From CAYPZL01 sp964415045 (lineage in GTDB: Bacteria > Planctomycetota > Phycisphaerae > Sedimentisphaerales > Anaerobacaceae), in contig CAYPZL010000004.1 of NCBI GenBank assembly GCA_964415045.1, forward strand, positions 13,011 to 77,010: DNA of 64,000 nucleotides, read 5' to 3'. Below the pieces are notes generated by a model. It saw nothing but the letters and a program-made list of their open reading frames with translations. It did not search any database and had not been told where the DNA came from. How positions within the stretch are numbered: the first letter of the stretch is position 1; each line of letters starts with the position of its first letter. The translations under genes and the position numbers were made by a program. This document shows, one piece after another, positions 37,342 to 45,627 of this stretch.

Positions 37342-37368
37342 GCTGGTCCTCCTTCTTCCATACAGAAT

Positions 37369-37396
37369 ATGATACTTCTATTTCGTCAGAATGCAA
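37369..37396 (-). promoter_or_regulatory. Predicted promoter of the XRE-IrrE / PIN pair
   Basis: On the minus strand TTGCAT (37396-37391) and TATCAT (37374-37369) have a 16-base spacer, followed by AAGGAGG (37354-37348) and the ATG at 37341. ATTCTG occurs twice around the -10, a possible half-site for autoregulation by the XRE protein. Confidence 0.42.
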
Positions 37397-37464
37397 GCTA
37401 TGTCTTCTGTAAAATGGAAAATCAGGCTAATAATTCCGCTGAATCGTCTATCGCAGCATTTCTC

Positions 37465-39000
37465 TCAATAGCGTCGGGTAGCGGTCTTGGTGGGGTGGTG
37501 GTGGTGGTTGATGAAGAAGTAGCGGAGGGCGTCGATGGGGTGGTCGTAGAGGCCGTCTTTGGCGGGGAGTTCGCCGGCGGGGGCATGGGCGGCGTCGGGG
37601 TAGTGGTAGCATTGCATGGCCTCGATCAGGCGGGGGCAGCGAGGCGAGATGACGAGGGCGCTCGCGCCGTCGCCGGCGCGGATGGCCCGGCGGATCTGCT
37701 CGATACCCTCGAGGATGCCGCTGCGGCGGTAGCGGGTAGCGATTCCAAGGCTCCGCAACTCCCGGACGACGCTGGTCCCGGTGATGTCGCTGCGTCCGGC
37801 GCCTGCGGGGTCGCAGAAAGTCGCGGCCACCTGCTCCTCGGCACACGGCGTCTGCGTCTTGATCCGCTCGGCGTGGACGTCGATCGTCGCCCGGCTACGG
37901 ACGTACTCGTCGATCACACGGACCATTCCCTCGTGGTCCACCTGAATCCACAGGCACACGAACGGATTGACGAAGCCGAAGTCCAGGCTCCGGTACAGCG
38001 GCAGGTTCGGATCGTAATCGACGGGCCCGACGTGCGTAGCCGGATCGAATTCGCCAAAGACCACGTTCTCCAACGAGGGCCTGATACACAGCATCTCGGA
38101 TTCCCAGCCCGCGCGGCTGCTGCGTCGCATCTGGGCGATGCAGTCGTCGATCTTCAAATAGCCGCCGGCGCCCTTGGCCCTGCCCTGACAATCCGACCAC
38201 AAGGGGCATTGCGAGCAATTGCGGTCCACGCACTTCTCGATGGTCTCCCAGAGGCACCACTTGAAGACAGGCACGCCGGTGCCGGCTGCGGCGGAGACTT
38301 CTCTCTGCATGATCCCGTAGGGTCGGTGCATCGTGCTGATCAGTTCCATGGCCGCCGTGAGAGTCCCTTTGCTCTGCGTGGTGAACTTGGCGGCGGCGAA
38401 GACGTCGTCGTCGAAGAGTTCCACTTCGTCGCAGCGCAGCTTCTGCACGTGCTGACCGCGCACGCTGGTGGCCGACTGGGTCAGGACCTCCACGGCCGCA
38501 CCGGTCGCAAAGCGGCAGCCCCCCTTGCGAATCGGTCCGGCCAGGGCGCCTTCGAAGCCCTTCCACAGAAAGGCGGTGAGGTACTCATACATCCGGCTCG
38601 ACTGCTCACCCGAGCCGCCGAGAATGCGAACCTGGCAGTCGGGCTTGAAGAGTCCGTCCAGCAGCGTGGCCACCGCCGCCAGCTCGGTCTTGCCCCCGGC
38701 CCGGTTCGCCCAGACAATCACGTCGGCATTGCGAACCACGGATGGACGACTGCGGATATTTGGGCGCGCGCGCAGTCCCCAATCGGACGCGAAACTGTGC
38801 CAGAGATAATCCATCGGACTGCTGTGCTCCGGACAGATGCGCCGGTCCGGGACATCGATTCCGAGAAAGACCTTCAGATAGTTCTTCAAATCCTCCTTCG
38901 TCTGCGGACGCGCGCGCCGGAGCCGCTCGTACAAACTCGCCGCCTTGACAGTCCCCGGATGGCTGGATGGTTCCGTACATAGAAGTTCTGTTCTTGTCAT
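37465..39000 (-). CDS. Orphan terminase large subunit-like protein with a four-cysteine insert
   Basis: Start ATG at 39000 follows GGAG by 11 bases; other starts lie upstream. Terminase ATPase: Walker A WANRAGGKTEL (97-107) and Walker B LRCDEVELF (Asp191, Glu192). A C-terminal RNase H-like nuclease is suggested by SLDFGFVNP, ATFCDPAG and DHPIDALRYFF acids. Between them is a cluster C257-x4-C262-x2-C265-x5-C271, which could bind zinc or an iron-sulfur cluster and is not typical of phage terminases. No portal, capsid or tail genes are near, so this is not an ordinary prophage. It ends in a His-rich tail. Confidence 0.8.
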   Translation of the reverse strand: MTRTELLCTEPSSHPGTVKAASLYERLRRARPQTKEDLKNYLKVFLGIDVPDRRICPEHSSPMDYLWHSFASDWGLRARPNIRSRPSVVRNADVIVWANRAGGKTELAAVATLLDGLFKPDCQVRILGGSGEQSSRMYEYLTAFLWKGFEGALAGPIRKGGCRFATGAAVEVLTQSATSVRGQHVQKLRCDEVELFDDDVFAAAKFTTQSKGTLTAAMELISTMHRPYGIMQREVSAAAGTGVPVFKWCLWETIEKCVDRNCSQCPLWSDCQGRAKGAGGYLKIDDCIAQMRRSSRAGWESEMLCIRPSLENVVFGEFDPATHVGPVDYDPNLPLYRSLDFGFVNPFVCLWIQVDHEGMVRVIDEYVRSRATIDVHAERIKTQTPCAEEQVAATFCDPAGAGRSDITGTSVVRELRSLGIATRYRRSGILEGIEQIRRAIRAGDGASALVISPRCPRLIEAMQCYHYPDAAHAPAGELPAKDGLYDHPIDALRYFFINHHHHPTKTATRRY

Positions 39001-39227
39001 GGTAGATTTCTCCATTTCTGGTTTGCCTGGACAAATGAAGTGTGTCGCTGCCGCTACCGATGATGGATACCCCTGGCCCTCGCCAATTGCAGAACTCAGA
39101 CAGGCTCGGTGCAAAGAGGCATCGTTTCCGTCAAGATGATGTTCTCCAGACGAAATATGTTGTGAGTGACAAGACGCGCTGCACAGCGCTCGTTATCGCA
39201 TCGCTGTTAGTCGGACGTCGGTGTACA

Positions 39228-41282
39228 TCACCGGCACGGGGTCGGGACGGTGATGATCGTGAGCGAGTGGGGTGGCAGTTGGCCGAGGCCTTCGGTGAAG
39301 CGTAGCTGCGTTCTCTCGGGGACGACCCGATTGGGGTGCTCGATGTCGTTGTACGAATCGGCGCTGTCTCCGGACAGAATGGTCGCTCGGTACCGGCCGT
39401 CAAGCGGGACGTCCTGGATCGTGACAGTGCATGCCACATCCCGCGATGGGTGTCGGTTCACCAGGGCGAGCGACCAGGTGGCGTGCGCATCGTCGGTTGT
39501 CACGATTGCGTCGACGACCGGGATGAAGCGGTCGCCGTGAACGAGCGGCGCCGCCTCAACGTCGGCCTCGACGACCCGGCTGCCGAGCAAATTGGCGTAC
39601 ATCGCCATCGCGTGAAAATGGGTGCGCCTCACGATGCCCCGGGGATGGACGTAGAGCGGGCCGCGGGTATTGACGAGCGGGGCGATGTTGGCCATGCCGA
39701 CGTCCTCGGCGTGGCGCAGACAGGCGTTGAAGAAGGAAGCGGAAAACAGCGCGTCCGCCATGGTGTACTGCGAAGCGATCAGGTTCTTTTCGCGCGCCGC
39801 CACCAGCCGGATGACCTCGGGATCGCTGTAGTCCTGGACGGTCTTGCGCGGGAAACCGGGATGATGCCAGCCGCGCAGATTCCATTCGTCGAAAGCGATC
39901 TTGATCCGGCCGCGATAACCGGATTCCTCCAGAATTCTGACGTAGCCGGCGATGAGCTCTTCGGGCCCCTCCGACTTCATGATACAGGTCATGTAGTCGG
40001 GCGTCTCGTTCTTCTGCCAGAGACGCAGCCAATACGAGTGGATCGAGAGGTAGTCAAGGTAGCGTCCGGCCTGATTCAACAGGGGCAGCGTCCACTCCCG
40101 GGTCGGTAGCGCCGCGGCCGTCAGTTGGATATCGGGATCGGCCGCTTTCATCGCCTGGGCCGCCTCGCGGACCAGCGGGGCCCATTGCTCGATGGGCTTG
40201 TAGCCGATCTCGTGGCGCCCCCAGTTCTCATTTCCGATGCTCCAGATCGTGACGTTTCGGGGCTCGTCGTACCCGCTGTCGCGGCGCATTTGCGCGTACC
40301 GTCCCCGGCGAGCGTTGCAATATTCGACCCAGGCTTTCATCTCCGCGACGGTGCCGTTGCCGGCGTTGTTGCAGATATAGGGCTCCCATCCGAGGAGCCG
40401 GCAGAGCTCGACGAACTCATCCGTACCGAAGGTGTGCGGCTCGACCACTCCCCAGGCCATGTCGTCGGTCGGTTCCCGCTTCTTCCCGACGCCGTCCTCC
40501 CAGTGGTAGCCGCTGACGTAACAGCCGCCCGGCCAGCGGACGATGGGCACCTTCAACTCGCGCAGCGCTGCGACGACGTCCCGGCGGAATCCGCGCTCGT
40601 CCGAAAGATCCGATCCCGGATCGAAGACGCCGCCATAGATCTGGCGGCCGAAATGTTCGAGGAACCCGCCAAAGATCATCGGGCTGTACAATCGGGCCTC
40701 CGCGTTCGCGTCGACCGTCACGGTCGCCCCAAGTTTCTCGGGAAGGTCGATGGGCTCTACGGATACGTCGTCGTACCAGGCCTGGCCGGTCGATGCGCCC
40801 CAACCGCCGAAAAGGCAATTGATTTCCAGCTTCGTCGCTGCGCCCGTCCGGAAGACCGTGGAGACCTGCGTCCAGTCCTTCGTTCCCGTCACGGCGGGGG
40901 TTCTGACGTGCTGCATGTTCTGAATGTTCAGCAACGCGCCGACCGCGCCGCGGACGTCGCGGGTCTTGATCCACCCGGAGAGCCTGTAGAAGGTATCGGG
41001 CTGGACGGTCACCGTAGCCGTCCAGGCGGCGTCACTGCCCTTCTCGGAACGAATCGTCAGGCATCGCGCTCCGGTTCTCCCCGTCCGCGCGACGCTCCAG
41101 CGGGCGTTTGCCTGGCCGCTCCAGGCACGGGAGGTCCAACCGGCGACGCCGCCGGCGGTCTCATCTTCAAACGAGGGATTGGGCACGAGATTGGCAGCCG
41201 GTCCGGCCGCCCACGCTGCAGGCGACCACGCCAAAACGACCGAAAGCCCGAGCAGTATCATGGCACCGAGTGCGATTCTCAA
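39228..41282 (-). CDS. GH51 alpha-L-arabinofuranosidase with N-terminal carbohydrate-binding module, exported
   Basis: TTG at 41282 is preferred: GGAGG (41295-41291) stands 8 bases upstream and the product then has a clean signal peptide (MRIALGAMILLGLSVVLAW). Residues about 30-180 resemble a CBM4/9-type sandwich (NLVPNPSFED, FYRLSGWIKTRD). The catalytic barrel has the GH51 acid/base in WSIGNENWG (Glu352) and nucleophile in KIAFDEWNLRG (Glu466), followed by a beta domain. It releases arabinose from plant-type arabinans or arabinoxylans outside the cytoplasm. It follows the FAD/glycosidase fusion gene closely in the same operon. Confidence 0.92.
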   Translation of the reverse strand: MRIALGAMILLGLSVVLAWSPAAWAAGPAANLVPNPSFEDETAGGVAGWTSRAWSGQANARWSVARTGRTGARCLTIRSEKGSDAAWTATVTVQPDTFYRLSGWIKTRDVRGAVGALLNIQNMQHVRTPAVTGTKDWTQVSTVFRTGAATKLEINCLFGGWGASTGQAWYDDVSVEPIDLPEKLGATVTVDANAEARLYSPMIFGGFLEHFGRQIYGGVFDPGSDLSDERGFRRDVVAALRELKVPIVRWPGGCYVSGYHWEDGVGKKREPTDDMAWGVVEPHTFGTDEFVELCRLLGWEPYICNNAGNGTVAEMKAWVEYCNARRGRYAQMRRDSGYDEPRNVTIWSIGNENWGRHEIGYKPIEQWAPLVREAAQAMKAADPDIQLTAAALPTREWTLPLLNQAGRYLDYLSIHSYWLRLWQKNETPDYMTCIMKSEGPEELIAGYVRILEESGYRGRIKIAFDEWNLRGWHHPGFPRKTVQDYSDPEVIRLVAAREKNLIASQYTMADALFSASFFNACLRHAEDVGMANIAPLVNTRGPLYVHPRGIVRRTHFHAMAMYANLLGSRVVEADVEAAPLVHGDRFIPVVDAIVTTDDAHATWSLALVNRHPSRDVACTVTIQDVPLDGRYRATILSGDSADSYNDIEHPNRVVPERTQLRFTEGLGQLPPHSLTIITVPTPCR

Positions 41283-41318
41283 CGTTTGGTCCTCCACTTG
41301 TGAGGCCACCGGCTTGCG

Positions 41319-44300
41319 CTACCTCGCCGGACGAACGAGCAGGTGCTTCTGTTGGCCGGGTTCGAGTCTGATGCGAATCCCTTCGCTGAGGCGCTTGCCG
41401 CTGACGGTCATCTTAACTTGCGATTCGAGGCCTTCGACGAGGTACTTCTGCTCGGCCTCGACGGTATACCATTCAGGCAGCGTGTTCATGCGGGGCCAGT
41501 CCCGGGCAAAACCCATGTACACGCGGTGGCGGGGAATGTCGAAGACGAGCTTGCCCGACCACTTCTCTGCGGACTTCATGCTGATGACGAGGTTGTCGCC
41601 GGCGCGGGCGGCGCCGAGCCGCAGACCCTTTTGCCAGGGCCGGGCGACCAGACCCTGTGTGTGCATCAGAGCGTGCATGATGACGGTGCGGACGCCGTTG
41701 GCCTGGAGCTTCATCGTGCCCCAGAGCTCGGCGGTCTCCAGCGGCTCGGCCGAGCGGGTGACGCTGCGGGCCATCTCGCGATCGACCCAGTCGAAGCCTT
41801 CCTTGACCGGGATGCGGTTGAGCAGATAGATACCGCCCTCGATGGAGTCGGCGAAGCCGTCGATGGAGTAATTGCCCTCCCAGTTGTAGTTATCGTACAG
41901 GGGTTTGGCCAGGTTGCGGAGAGTCGTGCGGACGCGCGTCTCATAGACGGGCCGGCCCACAGCCATGTCGAAGCAGAGGTACCCGACGTAATCATAGCCC
42001 CAGCCGTCGCTGAGCTTGCCTTGCCAGCCGTCGCGCCGGGTCAGGTGGTTGTACATCATCCCGTCCTCGTTGCAGCCCTTGGCCAGGATGGTATCGAAGA
42101 CATGCTTGAGCTTTTGCTGGTAGAGCCTGGCCTTGGGGCGGTTCTCCTGCGTCTCGACGGCCAGCAGCAGGCCGAGGCCGCCGATGATTTCGCAGCCGTG
42201 GTCGCGCAGCCGCGTAGGGACGAAATCCGGCTGATCGAAGTAGTAATCGGTCAGCCGCTCGGCCCAGGTCAGAAACTCCTCGCGTCCCGTCATCGTGTAC
42301 AAGCGGGCCAGCGCCTGGAGCTGCTCGCCGTTGACTTCGATGTTCGTAGACGGGATCTTGCCGAACGGCGTCTCGACACGGGCGTGCTTCCAGATGTCTT
42401 CCTCAATGGCCAGCATGCGCTCGAACCATTCGTCCTTGCCCGTGACTTCGACGATGGCAATCAAACCGTCCTTGACGTATTCGGAGGCCTCGAAGACCAT
42501 CGCATCGTAGTCCGGGACGATCTTGGTCTTCTTCTTCCAATCGTACGGAACGGGAATGCGGTCGAGGTGATTGCAGAGCTTCTGCTCGGCGTGCAGGACG
42601 TCGCGGACGGGACCGTCGAGAGCGGGCTTATCGACGACGAACGCGGCCCAGCACAGGAACGGATAGCAATCGGCGGCGGTGTCGCGATAGTTCCAGCGGC
42701 CGTCGGCGGGATACAAACCCGTCTGCGGATCGATCAGCGGCAGCGCCTTTTCGTGCAGCCACCGGTAGACTTTGCTCAGAGCGTAACCGGCGATCTCGCT
42801 CGAAGCCTCGGCCTGTTTCAAAAGAGCCTCATCGACCGGCGCGCCGAATGCGTCTTTGCCGACGCCACGCGTGGCGAGTTCCTTGAGCTCGGGCAGATGG
42901 TCCTCGTACACACCGCGCGGTGTGGTGCCATGCTTCTTGCAAAGCGAAGCGGCCATGCCGACGACCTCGCCCATCATGCCGCAGGTGCGCATCACGCGGA
43001 CGGTGCCCAGCGCCACGTGCGTAACGCTGATGTCGCGTCCGGCCATAAAGAGATTCTCGACGTTTCGCGAATAGAAGCAGCGGTACGGAATCGGATAGGG
43101 CTTGATATGCGGCTGTGTGCAGATCGTCTTGAACTCCTGGCCCGGGAAGTGTTTGGTATTCTTCGGGTCGGGGTAGTGCAGGTCGATCGACCAGGTCGTC
43201 GTGACGAACGCGTCGGGGAACTCCGTGCGCTCTTGAACGTCCTGCTGCTGGAGAATCACGTCGCCCAGCAGCCGCCGCGATTCGCGCTTGCCGGCGACGT
43301 ACGCGACCCATGACAGCTTGCGGTTGGCGTACCTGTCTCTGTCCTTGCTGTGGTTCTTCTGAAAGGCCCAGTTGCCATAGACGGCGCGGAGGCCGTGGTC
43401 GCGGATCGCTTCAAATTCGGTGATCTGGTCCTTGTTCAGGCCGGTCTCCCAGTTCCAGTCGCCGCGCGTGGCATGCTCGCAACTGGCCTCGCTGAATTGC
43501 AGGGCCCAGGGGCATTCGGGAAACGGACTGGGTTCGTCGGTCTCGATCGAATACCACTGCACCGAGGCCCCCATGGTCATGGCGTCGGCCTTCTCCGGAG
43601 CCATGGACTCGCCGGTCTGGGACATGCTTTCCCGTCCCATGCGGTAGTGGGCGCCGGCCAGGAAGCCCAGCGTCCCGTCGCCCGTGCAATCAGCAAAGAG
43701 GAAAGCGGGAAAACGAAGCTCTTCGGATGTTTTCGTGTTCCGGGCGATCACGGCGACGATGCGATCGCCGTCCTTCTCGACACCATAGGCATGCGTGTTG
43801 AGAAACAGCCGGAGGTTGGGCTCAGCCCGTGCGACGCGCAGTTTCTTGTCGTCGTTGTAGAACGCGGCCGGGCGGGCGTTGCCCCGATTGCCCGGGTCGA
43901 GCTCCCGGACCAGATCGCCGAGCGCCGGATAGGGCGGCAGGTTGATCTGTCCGTTCAGATGCACGCGGACCTCGGAGCTGTTGTTGCCTCCCAGGACGGG
44001 GCGGTTCTGAATCAGTGCGACCTCCAGGCCGAGGCGGGCGGCCGAAACGGCCGTGCAGGTCCCGGCGATGCCGCCACCGACCACCACGAGGTCGAACTGC
44101 CCCGCATCCCGCGGGGTATCCGGTAAGCCCAGCATCTTACGCCGAAAGACTGTCAGCTCGTCGCCCTCCGCCGGCGGGACGAAGTCCGGATCGCTGGAGA
44201 AGAAAATCGCGTCGCAGCGGCCGTCAAAACCGGTCAGATCGTGCAGGGCGAGCTGAGTCTGCTTGCTCTTGATCTCGACGATGCCGCCGTCCTGCCAGTG

Positions 44301-44705
44301 CCAGGCGGCCCCGCCAATGCCGAACGTCGTCTCCAGGGGCTTGTTGTCGATCAGCAACTGGAACCGGCCCGGCGCGCCGGAGACGCCCCACGGCGCGACC
44401 CAGTCCCGGGTGCGGACCCAAACACGGTAGGCACCGGCGCCCGGAAGCGTAACCCTGGTCACCGCATCCGCGACGGGAACGCCAAACCCGTGAGCCAGCA
44501 GCATCGGCGAGCCCATCTGGTCCATAAACTGCTGGTCCACAAACCACCCCCCGACCTCATCGAAACTCTCAGCCTCAACGAGAACATGCCTGCCCGCAGT
44601 CGACACCGCACAACAGACCAGAAGCGCAACGAGGGACGCTGTAAGTACACGCGTGGGTCTGCTCACCACAGAGACACTGAGGACACGGAGAAAAAGGAAA
44701 GTCAT
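41319..44705 (-). CDS. Exported FAD-dependent oxidoreductase fused to a helical glycosidase-like domain, 1128 aa
   Basis: Signal-like segment TASLVALLVCCAVSTAG; residues about 45-170 resemble a carbohydrate-binding sandwich (VLVEAESFDEVGGWF). An FAD_oxidored domain starts at DLVVVGGGIAGTCTAVSAAR (about 206), with VLGGNNSSEV, DCTGDGTLGFLAG and DISVTHVALGTVRVM. From about residue 650 a long helical repeat region (FLCWAAFVVDKPAL, NGEQLQALARLYTMTGREEF, CEIIGGLGLLLAVET, DYVGYLCFDMAVG) resembles six-hairpin glycosidases, then a beta domain. It may oxidise and process a sugar unit ahead of the GH51 enzyme. The ATG sits within the GxxExxY cassette and overlaps its stop (ATGA); GTG at 44666 is an alternative. 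Confidence 0.82.
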   Translation of the reverse strand: MTFLFLRVLSVSVVSRPTRVLTASLVALLVCCAVSTAGRHVLVEAESFDEVGGWFVDQQFMDQMGSPMLLAHGFGVPVADAVTRVTLPGAGAYRVWVRTRDWVAPWGVSGAPGRFQLLIDNKPLETTFGIGGAAWHWQDGGIVEIKSKQTQLALHDLTGFDGRCDAIFFSSDPDFVPPAEGDELTVFRRKMLGLPDTPRDAGQFDLVVVGGGIAGTCTAVSAARLGLEVALIQNRPVLGGNNSSEVRVHLNGQINLPPYPALGDLVRELDPGNRGNARPAAFYNDDKKLRVARAEPNLRLFLNTHAYGVEKDGDRIVAVIARNTKTSEELRFPAFLFADCTGDGTLGFLAGAHYRMGRESMSQTGESMAPEKADAMTMGASVQWYSIETDEPSPFPECPWALQFSEASCEHATRGDWNWETGLNKDQITEFEAIRDHGLRAVYGNWAFQKNHSKDRDRYANRKLSWVAYVAGKRESRRLLGDVILQQQDVQERTEFPDAFVTTTWSIDLHYPDPKNTKHFPGQEFKTICTQPHIKPYPIPYRCFYSRNVENLFMAGRDISVTHVALGTVRVMRTCGMMGEVVGMAASLCKKHGTTPRGVYEDHLPELKELATRGVGKDAFGAPVDEALLKQAEASSEIAGYALSKVYRWLHEKALPLIDPQTGLYPADGRWNYRDTAADCYPFLCWAAFVVDKPALDGPVRDVLHAEQKLCNHLDRIPVPYDWKKKTKIVPDYDAMVFEASEYVKDGLIAIVEVTGKDEWFERMLAIEEDIWKHARVETPFGKIPSTNIEVNGEQLQALARLYTMTGREEFLTWAERLTDYYFDQPDFVPTRLRDHGCEIIGGLGLLLAVETQENRPKARLYQQKLKHVFDTILAKGCNEDGMMYNHLTRRDGWQGKLSDGWGYDYVGYLCFDMAVGRPVYETRVRTTLRNLAKPLYDNYNWEGNYSIDGFADSIEGGIYLLNRIPVKEGFDWVDREMARSVTRSAEPLETAELWGTMKLQANGVRTVIMHALMHTQGLVARPWQKGLRLGAARAGDNLVISMKSAEKWSGKLVFDIPRHRVYMGFARDWPRMNTLPEWYTVEAEQKYLVEGLESQVKMTVSGKRLSEGIRIRLEPGQQKHLLVRPAR
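44664..44677 (+). repeat. Left terminal inverted repeat of cassette 1
   Basis: CACCACAGAGACAC; perfect inverted match to 45097-45110. Its first bases also encode, on the minus strand, a GTG that could start the FAD fusion protein. Confidence 0.85.
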
Positions 44706-45073
44706 AGAATCCTCCTGCGAATACCATCTTTCAGGACCGGCACGTTGAAGTTGATCAGCAAGCCAATTCTCCAGCCGCCAATTCTCAAATACGTGAGCAA
44801 CTGTGCCTCGTGAACGGGTTCAATGGCAGAAATGGCCTTGATTTCCACAACGACCGTCTTCTCCACCAACAAGTCCAGGCGGTAGCCACAGTTGAGCTTG
44901 ATCCCCTTGTAACCAACGGGCAATGGTCTTTGTCGTTCAAACGAAACACCACGCAACTCCAGGTCACGGCAGAGGCACTCCTCATACGCCGACTCCAGCA
45001 GTCCCGGGCCCAACGCCTGATGAACCTCAATGGCCGCGCCAATGATCTGCTCGGTTATCTTGTTTACATCCAC
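44702..45073 (-). CDS. GxxExxY-family protein, predicted RecB-like PD-(D/E)xK nuclease
   Basis: A 123-residue protein with a GTG start, AGGGG just upstream. The family signature is at GLLESAY (Gly24, Glu27, Tyr30). A PD-(D/E)xK nuclease core is visible: Asp67 in GYRLDLLV, Glu77-x-Lys79 in VVVEIKA, then QLLTY (Gln91, Tyr95), which matches the QxxxY motif of RecB/Cas4-like nucleases. The family is known by name but, to my knowledge, its function is not established. The gene fills a cassette with perfect inverted ends and its stop overlaps the next ATG (ATGA). Lower GC than the neighbours. Nuclease activity is inference from motifs. Confidence 0.85.
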   Translation of the reverse strand: MDVNKITEQIIGAAIEVHQALGPGLLESAYEECLCRDLELRGVSFERQRPLPVGYKGIKLNCGYRLDLLVEKTVVVEIKAISAIEPVHEAQLLTYLRIGGWRIGLLINFNVPVLKDGIRRRIL

Positions 45074-45096
45074 TTTTTATCCCCTCCCCATTCTCT

Positions 45097-45110
45097 GTGT
45101 CTCTGTGGTG
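45097..45110 (+). repeat. Right terminal inverted repeat of cassette 1
   Basis: GTGTCTCTGTGGTG; perfect inverted match to 44664-44677. It lies 23 bases upstream of the GxxExxY start and may carry or replace a promoter. Confidence 0.85.
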
Positions 45111-45114
45111 AATA

Positions 45115-45558
45115 CTACCCGCTCCTGTCGATTTGGGCGATTTTTTCGACGCGGCGGGCGTGTCGGCCGCCGTCGAAGGGGGTGGCCAGCCAGATTTCGA
45201 TCATTTCCAGGGCCTGCTCGACGGACACCATCCGGGCGCCGACGGACATGACGTTGGCATCGTTGTGGGCGCGGCTGAGCCTGGCGCACTTGTCGTTCCA
45301 GCAGACGGCGCAGCGGACGCCGCGAACCTTGTTGGCGACGATGCTCTCGCCGTTGCCGGAGCCACCCAGGACGATGGCGCGGTCGCATTCGCCCGTACCG
45401 ACGGCCAGGGCGGCCGGGTAGATAAAATCCGGATAATCACACTTCTCCGCAGAATCCGTGCCGAAATCCCGAACCTCGTGCCCCCGCTCGATCAAATACC
45501 GCTTGATACGCTCCTTATACTCGTACCCTGCGTGATCCGTGCCCAATGCGATCTTCAT
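45115..45558 (-). CDS. rpiB: Ribose-5-phosphate isomerase B
   Basis: A 147-residue RpiB/LacB-fold enzyme interconverting ribose-5-phosphate and ribulose-5-phosphate. N-terminal ALGTDHAGYEYKE, the phosphate loop LGGSGNGESIVANKVRG, and SRAHNDANVMSVGARMV. The E. coli enzyme uses a cysteine base in ICGTG; here the loop reads GGSGNGE, as in the mycobacterial enzyme where a glutamate acts as base. Cytoplasmic pentose metabolism, which fits the neighbouring arabinofuranosidase, though the gene is also housekeeping. Cassette 1 begins five bases beyond its stop codon. Confidence 0.94.
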   Translation of the reverse strand: MKIALGTDHAGYEYKERIKRYLIERGHEVRDFGTDSAEKCDYPDFIYPAALAVGTGECDRAIVLGGSGNGESIVANKVRGVRCAVCWNDKCARLSRAHNDANVMSVGARMVSVEQALEMIEIWLATPFDGGRHARRVEKIAQIDRSG

Positions 45559-45627
45559 TCATGCCCCTTGCAATCCAGCCTTATGACAAAGGGGGTACTA
45601 TACCCGCAGCGCGGGCAGATTTCAATT

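Larger units (their letters stand above)
44664..45110 (-). mobile_element. Putative GxxExxY cassette 1, 447 bp with 14-bp perfect terminal inverted repeats
   Basis: CACCACAGAGACAC at 44664-44677 is the exact inverted complement of GTGTCTCTGTGGTG at 45097-45110. Between them lies only the GxxExxY gene. Similarity continues inward imperfectly (TGAGGACACGGAGAAA left, AGAGAATGG right on the complement). The unit sits between the FAD fusion gene and rpiB, ending 5 bases from the rpiB stop. A related unit with AACCGCAGAGA-type ends lies at 50.1-50.6 kb. No transposase is encoded and no target-site duplication is certain, so mobility is inferred from structure only. Confidence 0.6.

Noticed and set aside
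37465..39000. Complete prophage around the terminase gene
   Set aside because: Neighbouring genes are metabolic or regulatory; no portal, capsid, tail or integrase gene is present within the window.
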